Assembly: GCA_019637155.1 (NCBI GenBank)
Contig: JAHBWE010000005.1
Location: 434,001-498,000 of the forward strand
DNA from: Labilithrix sp.
Lineage (GTDB): Bacteria; Myxococcota_A; Polyangia; Polyangiales; Polyangiaceae
DNA: 64,000 nt
Direction: 5' to 3'
Shown here: positions 1 through 11,700 of the stretch, one piece after another
Numbering within the stretch: position 1 is the first letter of the stretch
How the letters are laid out: each line of letters opens with the position of its first letter
Translations under genes and position numbers: made by a program
Notes under the pieces: model-generated
Told to the model about the DNA's origin: nothing
Databases searched by the model: none
Seen by the model: the letters and a program-made list of their open reading frames with translations, nothing else

Positions 1-1206
1 ATCACGTACGTGCTCGTCGCGAGCAAGAGCCTGCGCGTCGTCAAGGTCGACCGGCCCGCGGGCGCGCTCATCGGCGCGGTGCTCGCGGTCGCGCTCGGCG
101 CGCTGACGCCCGAAGAGGCGGCGCAGGCGGTCGACCACACCACGATCGTCCTCCTCTTCGCCGTCATGGGGATGGGGGCGTTCCTCTCCCTCGACGGGTT
201 CTTCGAGCGCGCGGGGGAGCTCGTCGTCGCGCGGGCGCGGACGACGCGGCGCCTCCTCGGCGCGACGGTCTGGGGCACTGGTCTCCTCTCCGCGATCGTG
301 ACCAACGACGCGGTCTGCGTCCTCCTCGCGCCGATCGTCGTCGGCTGGATCGAGCGGCATCGCCTCCCGCGCGTGCCGTTCCTCCTCGCGCTCGCGACGG
401 GCGCGAACACGGGGAGCGTCGCGACGCTGGTGGGGAACCCGCAGAACATGCTGTGCGGATCGCTCGGCCAGCTCCGCTTCGCGCCGTTCCTCGTCCACAT
501 GGCGCCGGTCGCGCTCCTCGCGCTCGCGATCAACCACGTCCTGCTCCTCCTCATTTATCGGCGTGAGCTCGCCTCCTCGAAGCTCGCGCCGGCGATCGCG
601 CCGGGACACGTGTTCACGTGGCGATCGTCGGTCACGCTCGGCGTCATCCTCGCCACCGTCGGCCTCTACACCGCGGGCGCGCCCCTCTCGTTCACCGCGC
701 TCGGCGGCTTCGCCGTGCTCATCGTCGTCCATCGCACCGCGCCGGAGAAGGTCTGGGAGCGCATCGACTGGGCGGTGCTCGTCTTCTTCGGCGCGCTCTT
801 CGTCGCGGTCGAGGCGCTCGCGAAGAGCGGCGCGGCGGCGCTCGCCTTCCGTCACTTCCCGATCGTCGGCGCGGGCACGAGCGCGGAGCCGGGGTCGCTC
901 GGCTGGCTGCGCGCGGCGGTGTTGTTCCTGATCGGGAGCAACGTCGTCACGAACGTGCCGTTCATCCTCGTCGTGCGGAGCGAGCTCGAACGGCTCCCCG
1001 ACGCGACCCTCGCCTGGGAGATGCTCGCGATGGCGTCGACGTTCGCGGGCAACCTCACCCTCCTCGGCTCCGTCGCGAACGTCATCGTCGCGGAGAAGGC
1101 GCGCTCCATCGGCGGCCTCCGGTTCTGGGAGCACCTCCGCGCGGGTCTCCCGATCGCGACCGCGACCACGCTCGTCGGGGCGCTCATGACCTACGCGCTG
1201 CGCTGA
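1..1206 (+). CDS. SLC13/ArsB/NhaD-type anion transporter, 5' truncated by window edge
   Basis: Membrane transporter of the ion-transporter (CitMHS/ArsB/NhaD) superfamily, probably moving an organic or inorganic anion or exchanging Na+/H+; the substrate cannot be told. The frame is open at the first base (ITYVLVASK...), so the start lies outside the window; the GTG at 10 is not convincing as a start because the preceding codons already look like family sequence. Some ten hydrophobic segments are visible. The family's two inverted-repeat signatures appear as NDAVCVLLAPIV followed by GANTGSVATLVGNPQN in the first half, and SNVVTNVPFILVV plus FAGNLTLLGSVANVI in the second. It converges on an XRE regulator gene 7 bp away. 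Family confidence is high, substrate unknown. Confidence 0.85.
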   Translation: MTYVLVASKSLRVVKVDRPAGALIGAVLAVALGALTPEEAAQAVDHTTIVLLFAVMGMGAFLSLDGFFERAGELVVARARTTRRLLGATVWGTGLLSAIVTNDAVCVLLAPIVVGWIERHRLPRVPFLLALATGANTGSVATLVGNPQNMLCGSLGQLRFAPFLVHMAPVALLALAINHVLLLLIYRRELASSKLAPAIAPGHVFTWRSSVTLGVILATVGLYTAGAPLSFTALGGFAVLIVVHRTAPEKVWERIDWAVLVFFGALFVAVEALAKSGAAALAFRHFPIVGAGTSAEPGSLGWLRAAVLFLIGSNVVTNVPFILVVRSELERLPDATLAWEMLAMASTFAGNLTLLGSVANVIVAEKARSIGGLRFWEHLRAGLPIATATTLVGALMTYALR

Positions 1207-1213
1207 GGCAGCC

Positions 1214-1621
1214 TCACCGGCGCTTTGGTTTCTTGGTCGCCCGTGAGGGGCGGCTCGGCCGAGCCGAATCGACGACCGCCTGGAGGAGGGCGAGCGCGAG
1301 CGGCCGCTGGTCGGACGGGATCGCGACGGCGATCGCGACGACCTTGTCGAGCCAGCCGTCCTTCGTCGCGTCGCCGAGGAGCTCCGTCGGCGTGGCGTCG
1401 AGCGCGTGTCCGAGTACGAGGAGCGTCTGGACCGTCGGCAGCGCCTCGCCGCGCTCGAGGATCCCGATGTAGTTCGGCGTCAGCTCGACCATCTCGGCGA
1501 GCGTCGCCTGGCTCCAGCCACGAGCCTCACGGCGCGCTCGGATTCGCGCGCCGAGTCGCGTTCCGACCGCGCTCCGCTGCATGCGCAGAGAAGAGCCGGA
1601 TGGTTGCCGGAACGCGACCAA
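1214..1621 (-). CDS. XRE-family HTH transcriptional regulator
   Basis: DNA-binding regulator of about 120-135 residues. A lambda-repressor-like helix-turn-helix spans roughly residues 25-82 (ARIRARREARGWSQ, then LAEMVELTPNYIGILERGE). A short C-terminal helical segment ends in a Lys/Arg-rich tail (ATKKPKRR). The start is uncertain: a TTG at 1621 gives the full length, but an ATG at 1582 (MQRSAVGTRLG) leaves the HTH intact and may be the real one. It is convergent with the transporter at the left and divergent from the small gene at 1703. The target is unknown; autoregulation is common in this family. Confidence 0.8.
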   Translation of the reverse strand: MVAFRQPSGSSLRMQRSAVGTRLGARIRARREARGWSQATLAEMVELTPNYIGILERGEALPTVQTLLVLGHALDATPTELLGDATKDGWLDKVVAIAVAIPSDQRPLALALLQAVVDSARPSRPSRATKKPKRR

Positions 1622-1702
1622 CTATCCATGTGTGAACGATGAATGGTAGGCATGGGCCGACGAGCTCGTTTGATATATCTCGCAAGATGGTAATTTGCGG
1701 TC

Positions 1703-1987
1703 ATGAGCGATGACCCGGGTGCTCTCGGTGGTGAGCTACGTCGCGCCATCTGGCGCGCGAGCGAGCTCGCGACCACGCTCCGAAACGTCGCCGGCCGGAT
1801 GACGTCGGTCGTCGAAGAGACACGCGCGAACGGCTCGCCGGAGGAGATCCGCCGGAGCGCAGACGAGCTCGCCGGCGTGGTCGGTCAAGGCCTCGACCTG
1901 CTGCTCGAGCTGCGCGGCCTCCAGGGCCGCCTCGAGGCCCTCGCCGCGGTCGCCCCCGCCCAAGGACGCGCCCGTCGAGGCTTGTAA
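1703..1987 (+). CDS. Small helical protein of unknown function
   Basis: A 94-residue predicted cytoplasmic, mostly alpha-helical protein (amphipathic stretches around RRAIWRASELATTLRNVAG and VGQGLDLLLELRGLQGRLEA), ending in a basic QGRARRGL tail. There is no signal peptide and no recognisable domain. It starts with ATG at 1703 and lies divergently from the XRE regulator, so it could be that regulator's target, but nothing in the sequence proves this. Codon usage (GC-ending third positions) matches its neighbours, which supports it being a real gene. Confidence 0.5.
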   Translation: MSDDPGALGGELRRAIWRASELATTLRNVAGRMTSVVEETRANGSPEEIRRSADELAGVVGQGLDLLLELRGLQGRLEALAAVAPAQGRARRGL

Positions 1988-2115
1988 CGAACTACGAGTT
2001 CGTGCACACGAACTATGAATCAACAGGCCCCAGCTTCGTCTGTGCTGCGGACTGATTGAGAAGCTCCGACCTCGCCGAAGGCTGAGCGACGGAGCGATTC
2101 GAGGAGGATGTGGGG

Positions 2116-2874
2116 ATGATTGTACGTACGACGGTCGTGCTCGCCTTCGTGGCGATCGCGGGTTGCATTCTTCCGGACACGGACATGGTGACGCCAGAGG
2201 GGAACGCGTGCGGAGCGTACGCATTCACCATCGCGTGCGACCAAGTCCTCTCGGGAGGCGCGCGCCAGTGCACGGAATATTATGGGAACTTCCCTGCCGG
2301 CTATCCGGCTCGCCAGTCGGACGAGAACCTGTGCACCGCGGGCAAGGGGACCATCCTCCCGGGCAAGTGCCCGACGGAGCAGACGCTGGGCTCGTGCACG
2401 ACGACCAGCGCGATGGGCAGCTATGGGAAGAGCGCGATCCAATTTCAGTACGAGGCACCTTCCGTCACGGCCGAGGGCCTCCAAAGAAGTTGCGGGCGCA
2501 CCCGCGGTACCTACGCCGCTCCCGGAACGCCGCCGGCGCCGCCCGGCGCGGGCGCATCACAGAGCTGTGGGGGCTCGAAGGCGTCTTCTGGTGCCGTATC
2601 GTTCAGCCTATCCGTCGGCTTGAATGGCGCGCCGATCGCGTGCGCCGACTATTTCGGTGCGACGCCCGATCAAGTCGCGGCGGCGCTCCGCTCGGGGGCG
2701 ACCACGGAGCCGTGTCCGCGCGAGAACATCGTGGCGATCTGTGACCTGCCGCGTGGCAGCTTCGATGGCCTGCGTGCGATCGAAGTCTCGTATCGCGCGT
2801 TCGACGACGAGCCGCGCATCTCGAAGGAGGAGTGCGAGGGGATGGGTGGGACGTTCTCGACGACCTATCCATAG
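2116..2874 (+). CDS. Predicted lipoprotein of unknown function
   Basis: Exported lipoprotein of about 252 residues. The N-terminus is a type II signal peptide (MIVRTTVVLAFVAIAGC) with lipobox AIAGC. The ATG at 2116 is preferred over the GTG at 2110 because a GAGGAGG Shine-Dalgarno lies at the right distance upstream. The mature part has about ten cysteines, presumably in disulfides, and a Pro/Gly-rich linker (PGTPPAPPGAGA) near its middle separating two globular halves. No catalytic motif was recognised. It stands alone between the small gene at 1703 and a convergent kinase gene. It probably sits on the inner or outer membrane facing the periplasm. Confidence 0.65.
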   Translation: MIVRTTVVLAFVAIAGCILPDTDMVTPEGNACGAYAFTIACDQVLSGGARQCTEYYGNFPAGYPARQSDENLCTAGKGTILPGKCPTEQTLGSCTTTSAMGSYGKSAIQFQYEAPSVTAEGLQRSCGRTRGTYAAPGTPPAPPGAGASQSCGGSKASSGAVSFSLSVGLNGAPIACADYFGATPDQVAAALRSGATTEPCPRENIVAICDLPRGSFDGLRAIEVSYRAFDDEPRISKEECEGMGGTFSTTYP

Positions 2875-3025
2875 CGCCGCGCAATCACGGGTCGCCGGTC
2901 GTTGGCGCCCTCACCGCCGCGGCGAGCTACGGAATTCGGGTGCGTCGTGACGGGCATTGAGGCGACGCTCTATCCGAACGGGCTTGGACGCGGCGGGGGC
3001 GGAGCCGAAGCTCTGACGCCGGCGT

Positions 3026-4318
3026 TCACTCCTCTTCGACGGACGGTCCAGCGTCGGCGGGCGCGGGCTTTGGGACCGCCGATGGTTTCGGCTTCGCGGT
3101 CGGATGGGGTTTCGGTGCGGGTGTCGGCGCGGGCGCGGAGCCGAGCACGGCGGAGTCGGAGCCGATGACGCCGGTGGCGTTCTCGGGGGGCGGGGCGTTG
3201 CGGCGGCCCATGAGGACGAGGACCAGGATCACGATGACCGCGATCGCGGCGGCGACGTTCTGGAAGCGCTGCGTTTGGCGGCGCGCGACGATGCTCGGGC
3301 GGTTCGTGTCGAAGCCGCCCGAGTCGGTCGCGAGCGCGGCGTTCGCGGGCTCGATCTGCTTGCGTACGGTCGCGCGCGACGAGAGCGGCGTGCGTTCGAG
3401 CTCGAGGATCGCGGGGGACGGCGTGGGGAGCGAGAGCACGCGGCCGACGCGGGCCGGCGGCGCGGCGTTCTCGAGGATGCGCGCGACCTCCTCGCCGAGC
3501 TCGGCGCACGAGGCGAAGCGATCGCCCGGCGCCTTCGCGAGGCCGCGCTGGATCGCGGCGTCGAGCGCGACGACGGCGGCCTCGTTGCCGATGATGCTCG
3601 TCAGCGGCGGGGGCGGATCGTTCGTGACCTTGCCCGCGGTCGTGATCGCGTCGGCGGCGGAGAACGCCCGCCGCGCGCACGCGGCCTCGTAGAGCGTCGC
3701 CGCGAGCGCGAACTGATCCGACGCCGGGCCGAACGCGCCGTCGCCGAGCGCCTCCGGCGCCGTGTACGCGGGCGTCCCGAGGACCGTGTTCGCGCGCGTG
3801 ATCGTGGACTCGGGGATGCGCGCGATGCCGAAGTCGGCGATCTTGAAGCCGGTGCGCGAGAAGAGGACGTTCTCCGGCTTCACGTCGCGATGGATGACGC
3901 CGGCCTCGTGCGCGAACGACAGCGCGGAGCCGAGCTCGCGCGCGAGCCGGGCGACCTCGGCGAAGGGGAGCGGCCCCTGCGCGAGGCGCTCGCGGAGGGA
4001 GTGCTTCTCGTCGCCCTCCTTCGACGCGACGTACTCGAAGACGAGGAACAGACCGAGCTTGTCGTCCTCGCCCATGTCGTGGAGCGTGACGATGTTCGGA
4101 TGCGAGACCGCCGCCGCCGCGCGCGCCTCGTGCTCCATCCGCACGAACAGCTCGTCTCGCACGCGCGGCGGGAGCGCGAGGTCGTCGCGGAGGACCTTCA
4201 CCGCCACGCGCCGGCCGAGCACCGTGTCGCGCGCGAGCCAGACGCGGCCCATGCCGCCCTGCCCGAGCATCCGCTCGACGTCGTAGCGTCCGATGGTCTT
4301 CGGTTGCGGAGCCCCCAC
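3026..4318 (-). CDS. Membrane-anchored serine/threonine protein kinase
   Basis: Eukaryotic-type (Hanks) Ser/Thr kinase of 430 residues. The N-terminal kinase domain (about 10-285) shows the glycine loop LGQGGMGRVW, the VAIK lysine in RRVAVKVL, the catalytic loop HRDVKPEN, the ADFG metal site and TAPEAL at the activation-segment end. All catalytic residues are present. A transmembrane helix (AAAIAVIVILVLVLMG, about 352-371) is followed by a Pro/Ala/Lys-rich 60-residue periplasmic tail ending in EEE. Start ATG at 4318. It is 5 bp from the peptide-transporter ATPase gene on the same strand and may be transcribed with it. Substrates unknown. Confidence 0.9.
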   Translation of the reverse strand: MGAPQPKTIGRYDVERMLGQGGMGRVWLARDTVLGRRVAVKVLRDDLALPPRVRDELFVRMEHEARAAAAVSHPNIVTLHDMGEDDKLGLFLVFEYVASKEGDEKHSLRERLAQGPLPFAEVARLARELGSALSFAHEAGVIHRDVKPENVLFSRTGFKIADFGIARIPESTITRANTVLGTPAYTAPEALGDGAFGPASDQFALAATLYEAACARRAFSAADAITTAGKVTNDPPPPLTSIIGNEAAVVALDAAIQRGLAKAPGDRFASCAELGEEVARILENAAPPARVGRVLSLPTPSPAILELERTPLSSRATVRKQIEPANAALATDSGGFDTNRPSIVARRQTQRFQNVAAAIAVIVILVLVLMGRRNAPPPENATGVIGSDSAVLGSAPAPTPAPKPHPTAKPKPSAVPKPAPADAGPSVEEE

Positions 4319-4323
4319 CTTCG

Positions 4324-5382
<1,059 letters not shown>

Positions 5383-5398
5383 GTCTCTCGCTCCAAGC

Positions 5399-6409
<1,011 letters not shown>

Positions 6410-6419
6410 CCCGCGCGCC

Positions 6420-7118
6420 ATGCTACGCTCGCGCGCCGTGAAAGGGCTACTTGGCGCGACGCTCGGGTTCGTGCTCGGCGCGGCGCTCGCCGGCTGCGCG
6501 CCGCGCGCGCGGATGTGCACCGCCTCGACCGAGTGCGCGGACAAGAACGCGTGCGTGGCGGGGCGCTGCCAGCTCGAGAAGCCGACGGTGAAGCCCGCCG
6601 TCGACAGCGCGCGCCGGATCGTCGTGCGCCCCGTCGACCTCGCGGTCATCGCGCGGGGCGAGGGCGCCTCCGAGGGCGGGCTCCCGCCGCTCTTCGCGCT
6701 CGGACGCGGCTCGACGAAGCTCCTCCTTCGCTTCTCGGTCGCCCTGCCCAGCAACACGAACGTGGTGGAGGCCTACGTCGTGCTGCGGCGCTCGACCCTC
6801 GTCGACGACGATCCCGCGCCCGTCCATCTCCACGCCACGCGGATCGAGGAGCCCTGGTCAGGCGGATCAGTCTCGTGGTCGCTCCAGCCCCGAACGAGCG
6901 AGGTCCGCTCACCCACCACCACGGCCGAGCCCTCCGGGAGCCCCGTCGTCCGCATGGATGTCCGCGAGCTCGTTCGACATTGGGCGAAGCGCGACCCCAA
7001 GGACCAGGGGATCGCGATCGAGGCCGAGAACGACACGCGCAGCGGAACGACCTTTGCTTTGTCCACCCACGGAGCCGACCGCGATGCCGAGCCCTACCTC
7101 GAGCTCTACCTTCGCTGA
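6420..7118 (+). CDS. DNRLRE-domain lipoprotein
   Basis: Exported lipoprotein of about 232 residues. The signal peptide is [20 protein letters not shown] followed by lipobox ALAGC. A short Cys-rich segment ([18 protein letters not shown]) precedes one domain resembling the DNRLRE fold: strands around [22 protein letters not shown] and [14 protein letters not shown], and the typical ending [17 protein letters not shown]...PYLELYLR. In other proteins that fold is part of cell-surface or polysaccharide-associated modules. ATG 6420 and in-frame GTG 6438 are both possible starts; either gives a good signal peptide. The gene is divergent from oppD with almost no space between start codons. No partner gene suggests a specific role. 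Confidence 0.7.
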   Translation: MLRSRAVKGLLGATLGFVLGAALAGCAPRARMCTASTECADKNACVAGRCQLEKPTVKPAVDSARRIVVRPVDLAVIARGEGASEGGLPPLFALGRGSTKLLLRFSVALPSNTNVVEAYVVLRRSTLVDDDPAPVHLHATRIEEPWSGGSVSWSLQPRTSEVRSPTTTAEPSGSPVVRMDVRELVRHWAKRDPKDQGIAIEAENDTRSGTTFALSTHGADRDAEPYLELYLR

Positions 7119-7204
7119 TCGGAAACGGTTCGAGAAAATCCGGACAGGGTTGAAGCTCCGCCCATGTGTTACGTCCAATTCGCTACCAACGAACTCCACC
7201 GAGA

Positions 7205-7300
7205 GCCCCGCTCAGCGGGGGGTGAGGGGGGCGGCAGCCCCCGTTCATCTTGAGCGGTAGCGAAGCGAACGCGAAAGATCGGGGTATGGGGCGGAGCCCC
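7205..7300. repeat. Cluster of three GC-rich palindromes
   Basis: Three short perfect inverted repeats lie in the leader of the gene at 7319: CCCCGCT/AGCGGGG (7206-7220), GGGGGC/GCCCCC (7227-7242) and GGGGC-GGA-GCCCC (7288-7300). They resemble short REP-like hairpins that recur at 7651, 29879 and in the 35.4-35.8 kb array. They could end transcription from the left or form leader structures; no U-tract follows. Confidence 0.5.
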
Positions 7301-7318
7301 ATCTCAAGGAGATTGGAC

Positions 7319-7636
7319 ATGCGAGTCACGAAGGTTCTGGGTTTGGTCGTTGCGGCCGGTGTCGCGGTCATCGCTCTCACGACGACCACGGAGTCCCGCG
7401 CGGGTGGTGAAGAAGAGTTCGTGAAGGTGACGTGCAGCGGAGGCGACGTGACGGCCGTCGGGAAGGCGCCCTGGCACACGAACGCCGAGGCTCCCTGGAA
7501 ATGGGACAAGGGCGAGAAGCTCTCCGTCAACGGAGAGGTCGCGAAGTTCAAGGGCGCGAAGTGCGAGGGCACGATCAAGGCGTACGTCTGCAACGGGGAT
7601 CAGTGCAAAGGGCCGATCTTCGTCCCCGTTCACTGA
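7319..7636 (+). CDS. Small exported protein of unknown function
   Basis: A 105-residue protein with a cleavable signal peptide (MRVTKVLGLVVAAGVAVIAL, cleavage probably after SRA) and a mature domain of about 75 residues. The mature part holds four cysteines (VTCSGG, AKCEG and VCNGDQC), likely two disulfides, and a tryptophan-rich segment APWHTNAEAPWKWDKG. The ATG at 7319 is chosen because AAGGAG lies 8 bp upstream. It stands between two sets of GC palindromes and has no operon partner. No known domain was recognised; it is probably periplasmic or secreted. Confidence 0.6.
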   Translation: MRVTKVLGLVVAAGVAVIALTTTTESRAGGEEEFVKVTCSGGDVTAVGKAPWHTNAEAPWKWDKGEKLSVNGEVAKFKGAKCEGTIKAYVCNGDQCKGPIFVPVH

Positions 7637-7642
7637 GGTCTT

Positions 7643-7712
7643 ACTCAACGTCGGGGCTTCGCCCCGACCCCCCACCGCACTCAACGTCGGGGCTTCGCCC
7701 CGACCCCCCACC
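7643..7712. repeat. Tandem 34-bp direct repeat carrying a GGGGC-TTC-GCCCC hairpin
   Basis: Two identical 34-bp copies (7643-7676 and 7679-7712) begin ACTCAACGTCGGGG and end GACCCCCCACC. Each holds the perfect hairpin CGGGGC-TTC-GCCCCG. They lie in the convergent gap between the small exported protein and the lipoprotein gene ending at 7816, so a bidirectional terminator or REP-like role is plausible. Confidence 0.6.
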
Positions 7713-7815
7713 CCAGACACGGCCCTCGCGCTGCGCGCTCGGGGCGCTTCGCGCCCGCTTTCGCGGCCGCTTCTGGGGCCCCGTTTTCGACGTCGGGCGC
7801 GTTGCGGGGCGGGAG

Positions 7816-8781
7816 CTACTTTGTGGTGGCGGACGCGATGGGGGTGCCGAAGTAGATGCGGGTGCAGGTTGCGTTTGCTTGGGCCCAGGGGTGTGGGCCT
7901 AGGTCGTGGACGCTGATGAGCTCTTCGGTGCCGTGGAGGCGGGCGAGCTTTTCGGTCTCGGTGACCTCGTCCCAGTAGAAGAGCGTCTGGAAGTCGTCGC
8001 CGGTGCCGGTGGGGCGGCGGCGCTTCGTGCCTTGGGCGCGGAGCTCGTCGAACGCGAGCGTGCTGGTGGGGAAGAACGTGCCGTACATCGAGGTGCGCGC
8101 GGCGAGGCGCATCGTGTCGGGGTCCTTGCCGAAGACCGAGTAGAGCAGCACGACCTCGGTGTTCACGAAGACCGGATCGCCGAGCGACTCACCGTCCTCG
8201 AGGCGCCCGACGAGCGACGCGAACGGCGACGCGTCGGCCGCGGCGAACGAGCCGGTCCGCTCCTCCCGCTCGAACGGAAGGAAGCTCCGGCGATCGGCGC
8301 CGACGGCGACGAGATAGGTGCCGTCCTTCGAGAGCGCCACCCCGTCGGGCGCCGCGTCGCTCGTGATCGCCTGCGGCGGGCCGAACGGCTCCGCCGTGCT
8401 CGCGCGATCGGCCACGAACACCGAGCCGCCGGACGTCCACGCGATCGTGAGCTCGTCGCGCGTGATGCCGGCGAAGCGCGCGTTGCTCGTCGCGATGACC
8501 GTCGTCGCCGCCTCGAGCGTGAGGCTCGGGTTGCACTGCGACGGCGGCAGCTCGGGGACGTCGGCGCCCGCGTCGGTCGTCACGGCGCCGCTCGAAGAAG
8601 ACGACGAGGACGAAGTCGACGATGACGACGAAGTAGACGATGACGACGAAGTAGACGAAGAAGAGGTCATCGACGGTTCGTCGAACGTGTCGAGGCTGGC
8701 TCCGGGTGGGAGCGCGTCGGAGCAGGCGATCGCGAGGGCGGCGGCGGCGAGGCCGGCGGCGAGGAGCGTGGGGGTCTTCAT
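7816..8781 (-). CDS. Lipoprotein with Ser/Thr-rich linker and predicted beta-propeller-like domain
   Basis: About 321 residues. A signal peptide with lipobox ends at AAALAIAC, followed by a low-complexity linker of Ser and Thr (about residues 38-65, encoded by repeated 18-bp GACGAAGTA-type units). The globular domain has repeated strand patterns resembling PD40/WD-type blades (ARFAGITRDELTIAWTSGG, LSKDGTYLVAVG, DTMRLAARTS). The start codon overlaps the stop of the 1190-residue gene upstream in an ATGA arrangement, so the two are translationally coupled. A similar pairing of a large Cys-rich and a smaller lipoprotein recurs elsewhere in this window. Function unknown; outer surface or periplasm. 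Confidence 0.7.
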   Translation of the reverse strand: MKTPTLLAAGLAAAALAIACSDALPPGASLDTFDEPSMTSSSSTSSSSSTSSSSSTSSSSSSSSGAVTTDAGADVPELPPSQCNPSLTLEAATTVIATSNARFAGITRDELTIAWTSGGSVFVADRASTAEPFGPPQAITSDAAPDGVALSKDGTYLVAVGADRRSFLPFEREERTGSFAAADASPFASLVGRLEDGESLGDPVFVNTEVVLLYSVFGKDPDTMRLAARTSMYGTFFPTSTLAFDELRAQGTKRRRPTGTGDDFQTLFYWDEVTETEKLARLHGTEELISVHDLGPHPWAQANATCTRIYFGTPIASATTK

Positions 8782-11700
8782 TCGTAGGGGGTGCAGTCGG
8801 CGTTGACGCGCCAGTCGGAGAGGGTGGGGGTCGCGGTCGTGTCGGCGGAGGGCCTGAGCTCGAGCTCGATGCGCAGGAAGTCCTGCGACGTCGAGCCGTC
8901 GGCGACGAGGAAGGAGTGGACCGTCGCCGCCGGCGTGGGGACGAAGGACCAGCTCGTCGCGGTCGCGGTCGCGGTGCCGATCGTCACCGCCGGCGCGGCG
9001 GCGAAGCTCGGGGCGCCGCCGTCGGCGAGCTTGCCCGCGGTGCGGGCGCGGACGACCATGCTCGTGCCGGGCGGGAACGTGCCCTTGTACTCGAACGTGC
9101 CCCAGCGGACCTGGTGCGCGGAGGGGCACGGGTTCGTGTAGTCGCGCGTGAAGACGCCCGGCGTCTCGTACTTCGGGATCGGGGGGACGTCGGAGCAGGT
9201 GCCGTTCGAGCAGAGGAAGCCGGAGCAGCAGTCGGAGCTGGTGGAGCACGCCTGACCCGCGCTCGAGCACGTCCCGGTCGTGATGCAGTGACGCGTCGGC
9301 GGGCTCGTGAGCGGCGCGTCGAGGCGGCACGTCGAGCCGGCGCAGCAGTCCTGCGTCGTCTCGCAGAGGTTGGCGCTCGTCTTCGCGGTGCTCCCCGGCC
9401 GGCAGGCCTGGTTCACCCAGTACGCCTTCGAGTTGCCGGAGACCCACTCCTGACCGGGGAGGTAGAAGGCGGCGAAGCTCGGATCGGTGCCCGGGGTCGG
9501 GTTCGCCTTCATCGCGGCGACCCAGAGCTTCTTCGTCGTGACCGTCTTGCTGAGGTCCTGGTGGCGCGGGTCGCTCCACCACGGGTTGCCCGTCGCGATG
9601 TTGCCGAACATGCGGCGCGAGGTGAAGACGACCCAGTAGTACTCGTCGGTGGTGCCATCGGCCGCCTTCGTCGGGGTCGGGTTCATCGTCGGCTCGTAGT
9701 TGAGGACCGGCTCGATCGTCGCGTTGTGGCCCGGCACGTACGTCATCGCCGGGACGGTGACGTAGTTGTTGCTGCTGCACACGTTCGTCGACGTGTTGCA
9801 CGTGCTCGAGCCCGCGCAGTCCGCGTTCGTGAGGCAGCCGCATCGGCTCGACGAGTTGCACTTGTTGCTCTCGCACTGCGAGGCCGCGGTGCACGCCGCG
9901 CCGACGGGGCGGAGCGTGAGCGTGCCGGTGCCGGTGCAGCGGCCGCCGTTGCAGTTGCCGGAGCAGCACTGCGAGGCCGCGGTGCACGCGAAGCCGCTCG
10001 CGGTGCAGTAAGACGCCGCGTCGGCGCCGACGGGGAGGTAGCTCGCGCCCGCGCTCGTGCGGCCGTTCGCGGCGTTGAGGCGCGTGGGCTGCGAGGCGCC
10101 GCTGATGTTCGTCCACCAGAGCTCGGCCTTCGTCCCGTCGTTGTTGCAGACGCCGCTGTTGTCGCAGCCGGAGCGCGTGCCGCCGAAGTCGGAGAGGCCG
10201 CCGCCGACGGAGCCGTTGTTGAAGACCTCGCGCTCGTAGAGGACGCCGGTGTCCTTCGGGAGGAACGTCGGCCAGAGGTCGAAGCACGCCTGCGACGGGT
10301 GGAGCGAGCTGCACGCCGTCGCCGGCTCCGTGTTGAGGACGCGGAAGTTCGAGAGGCGGCTGTTCGTCGCGTCGTAGTCCATGATCGCGAGCGAGCGCTT
10401 GTCGCCGACCTTCTTCTCCTCCGCCGTGCAGTGCGTGTTGAGCGTGCCGTTCGGGCAAACGGAGCCGTCGTGGAACTGCATCGCGATCTTCGCGCCGGTC
10501 GAGGAGAACGCGGGGACGCCGGCCTCGAGCGACCAGCTCGAGCTCGGGACGGTGATCGTCTGCGGGCTCGAGCCGCCGGTGCGGTAGGTCGCGGCGCGCG
10601 CGCTGCCGAGGCCGCCGGCGCCGAGCGACCAGAACGAGCTCGTGATGTTGGGGTTGCTCCCGTCGAGGCCGCCCGGCGGCGGACCCGAGCTGTGGCTCTG
10701 CTGGACGCCGGCGTTGCCGAAGAGGAAGCCGCCGGTCGGGAAGATCGCGGGCCACGCGTAGGTGCCGTCGGTCCGCGCCGTCATCGTCGTCGCGGTGGGC
10801 GTCGCCGCGGTGAGGTTCGTGATCATCTCGGAGGTGCCGTTCGCGCCGCCGAACTTCTGGGTGATGAGGACGCTGCCGTCGGCCGAGGCGGTGTGGCAGA
10901 CGCGGCAGTTGTTGCCGCTCGTGTCGTTGTTCGGCGAGAAGCCGGCGATGACGTGGGGGCTCGTCGCGCCGGGCGCGATGCCGAGCGTCGCCGCGCCGAA
11001 CCGGCCGGACGGGAAGGTGACGCCGCCGGTGGTGTCCTTCGCGCCGCCGTAGTTGTACGTGAGGCGCGAGCCGTAGGACTGGTAGTAGACGTTGCCCTTC
11101 ATCTGGCTGTGCGCGAAGCGGATCGTGCGCTTCATCTCCGCGCGGCGCGTCGTGCCGACGAGCCGCTGCACCGCGATCTCCGCGTCCTCGCCCTTCGCGC
11201 TGCGCTCGAAGCTGCTCCACGCGACGGCGGGGATGTTGGGGTAGCGCGGCGCGGCCGCGAGCGAGACGCCGGGCGAGCCGGGGACGATCTGGAGCGCGTT
11301 GCTCTCGGCGGTGACGACGGACCAGCGGAAGTAGGTCGTGCCCTTCGTCCAGCGGAGCGTGATCTTCGCCGCGCTCGCCGCCGGCGTCCCGGTCCACTGC
11401 GGGATCGGCGCGGGGAGGCCGAGCGGGAGGACGGTGCCCTCGTAGGGGTAGAGCATCGAGTTGGTCTCGGCCGTGCCGGTGGTCGCGACGTTGAGGAGCG
11501 CCGCCTGCGACGTGTAGCCGGTCTCGACCGCGACGTTCACGTTCACGAGCGCGTCGACGGAGCCGACGAGGCTGCCGACGTGCGCCTTCACCGTGACGGG
11601 GCCGGCGATGGGGGAGATCGCGGTGAGGACGCCGGTGTCGCCGCTGCTCGTGATCGTGAGCGCGTCCGAGCGCGTGTCGTCGATCGTCCAGAGCGGCGTC

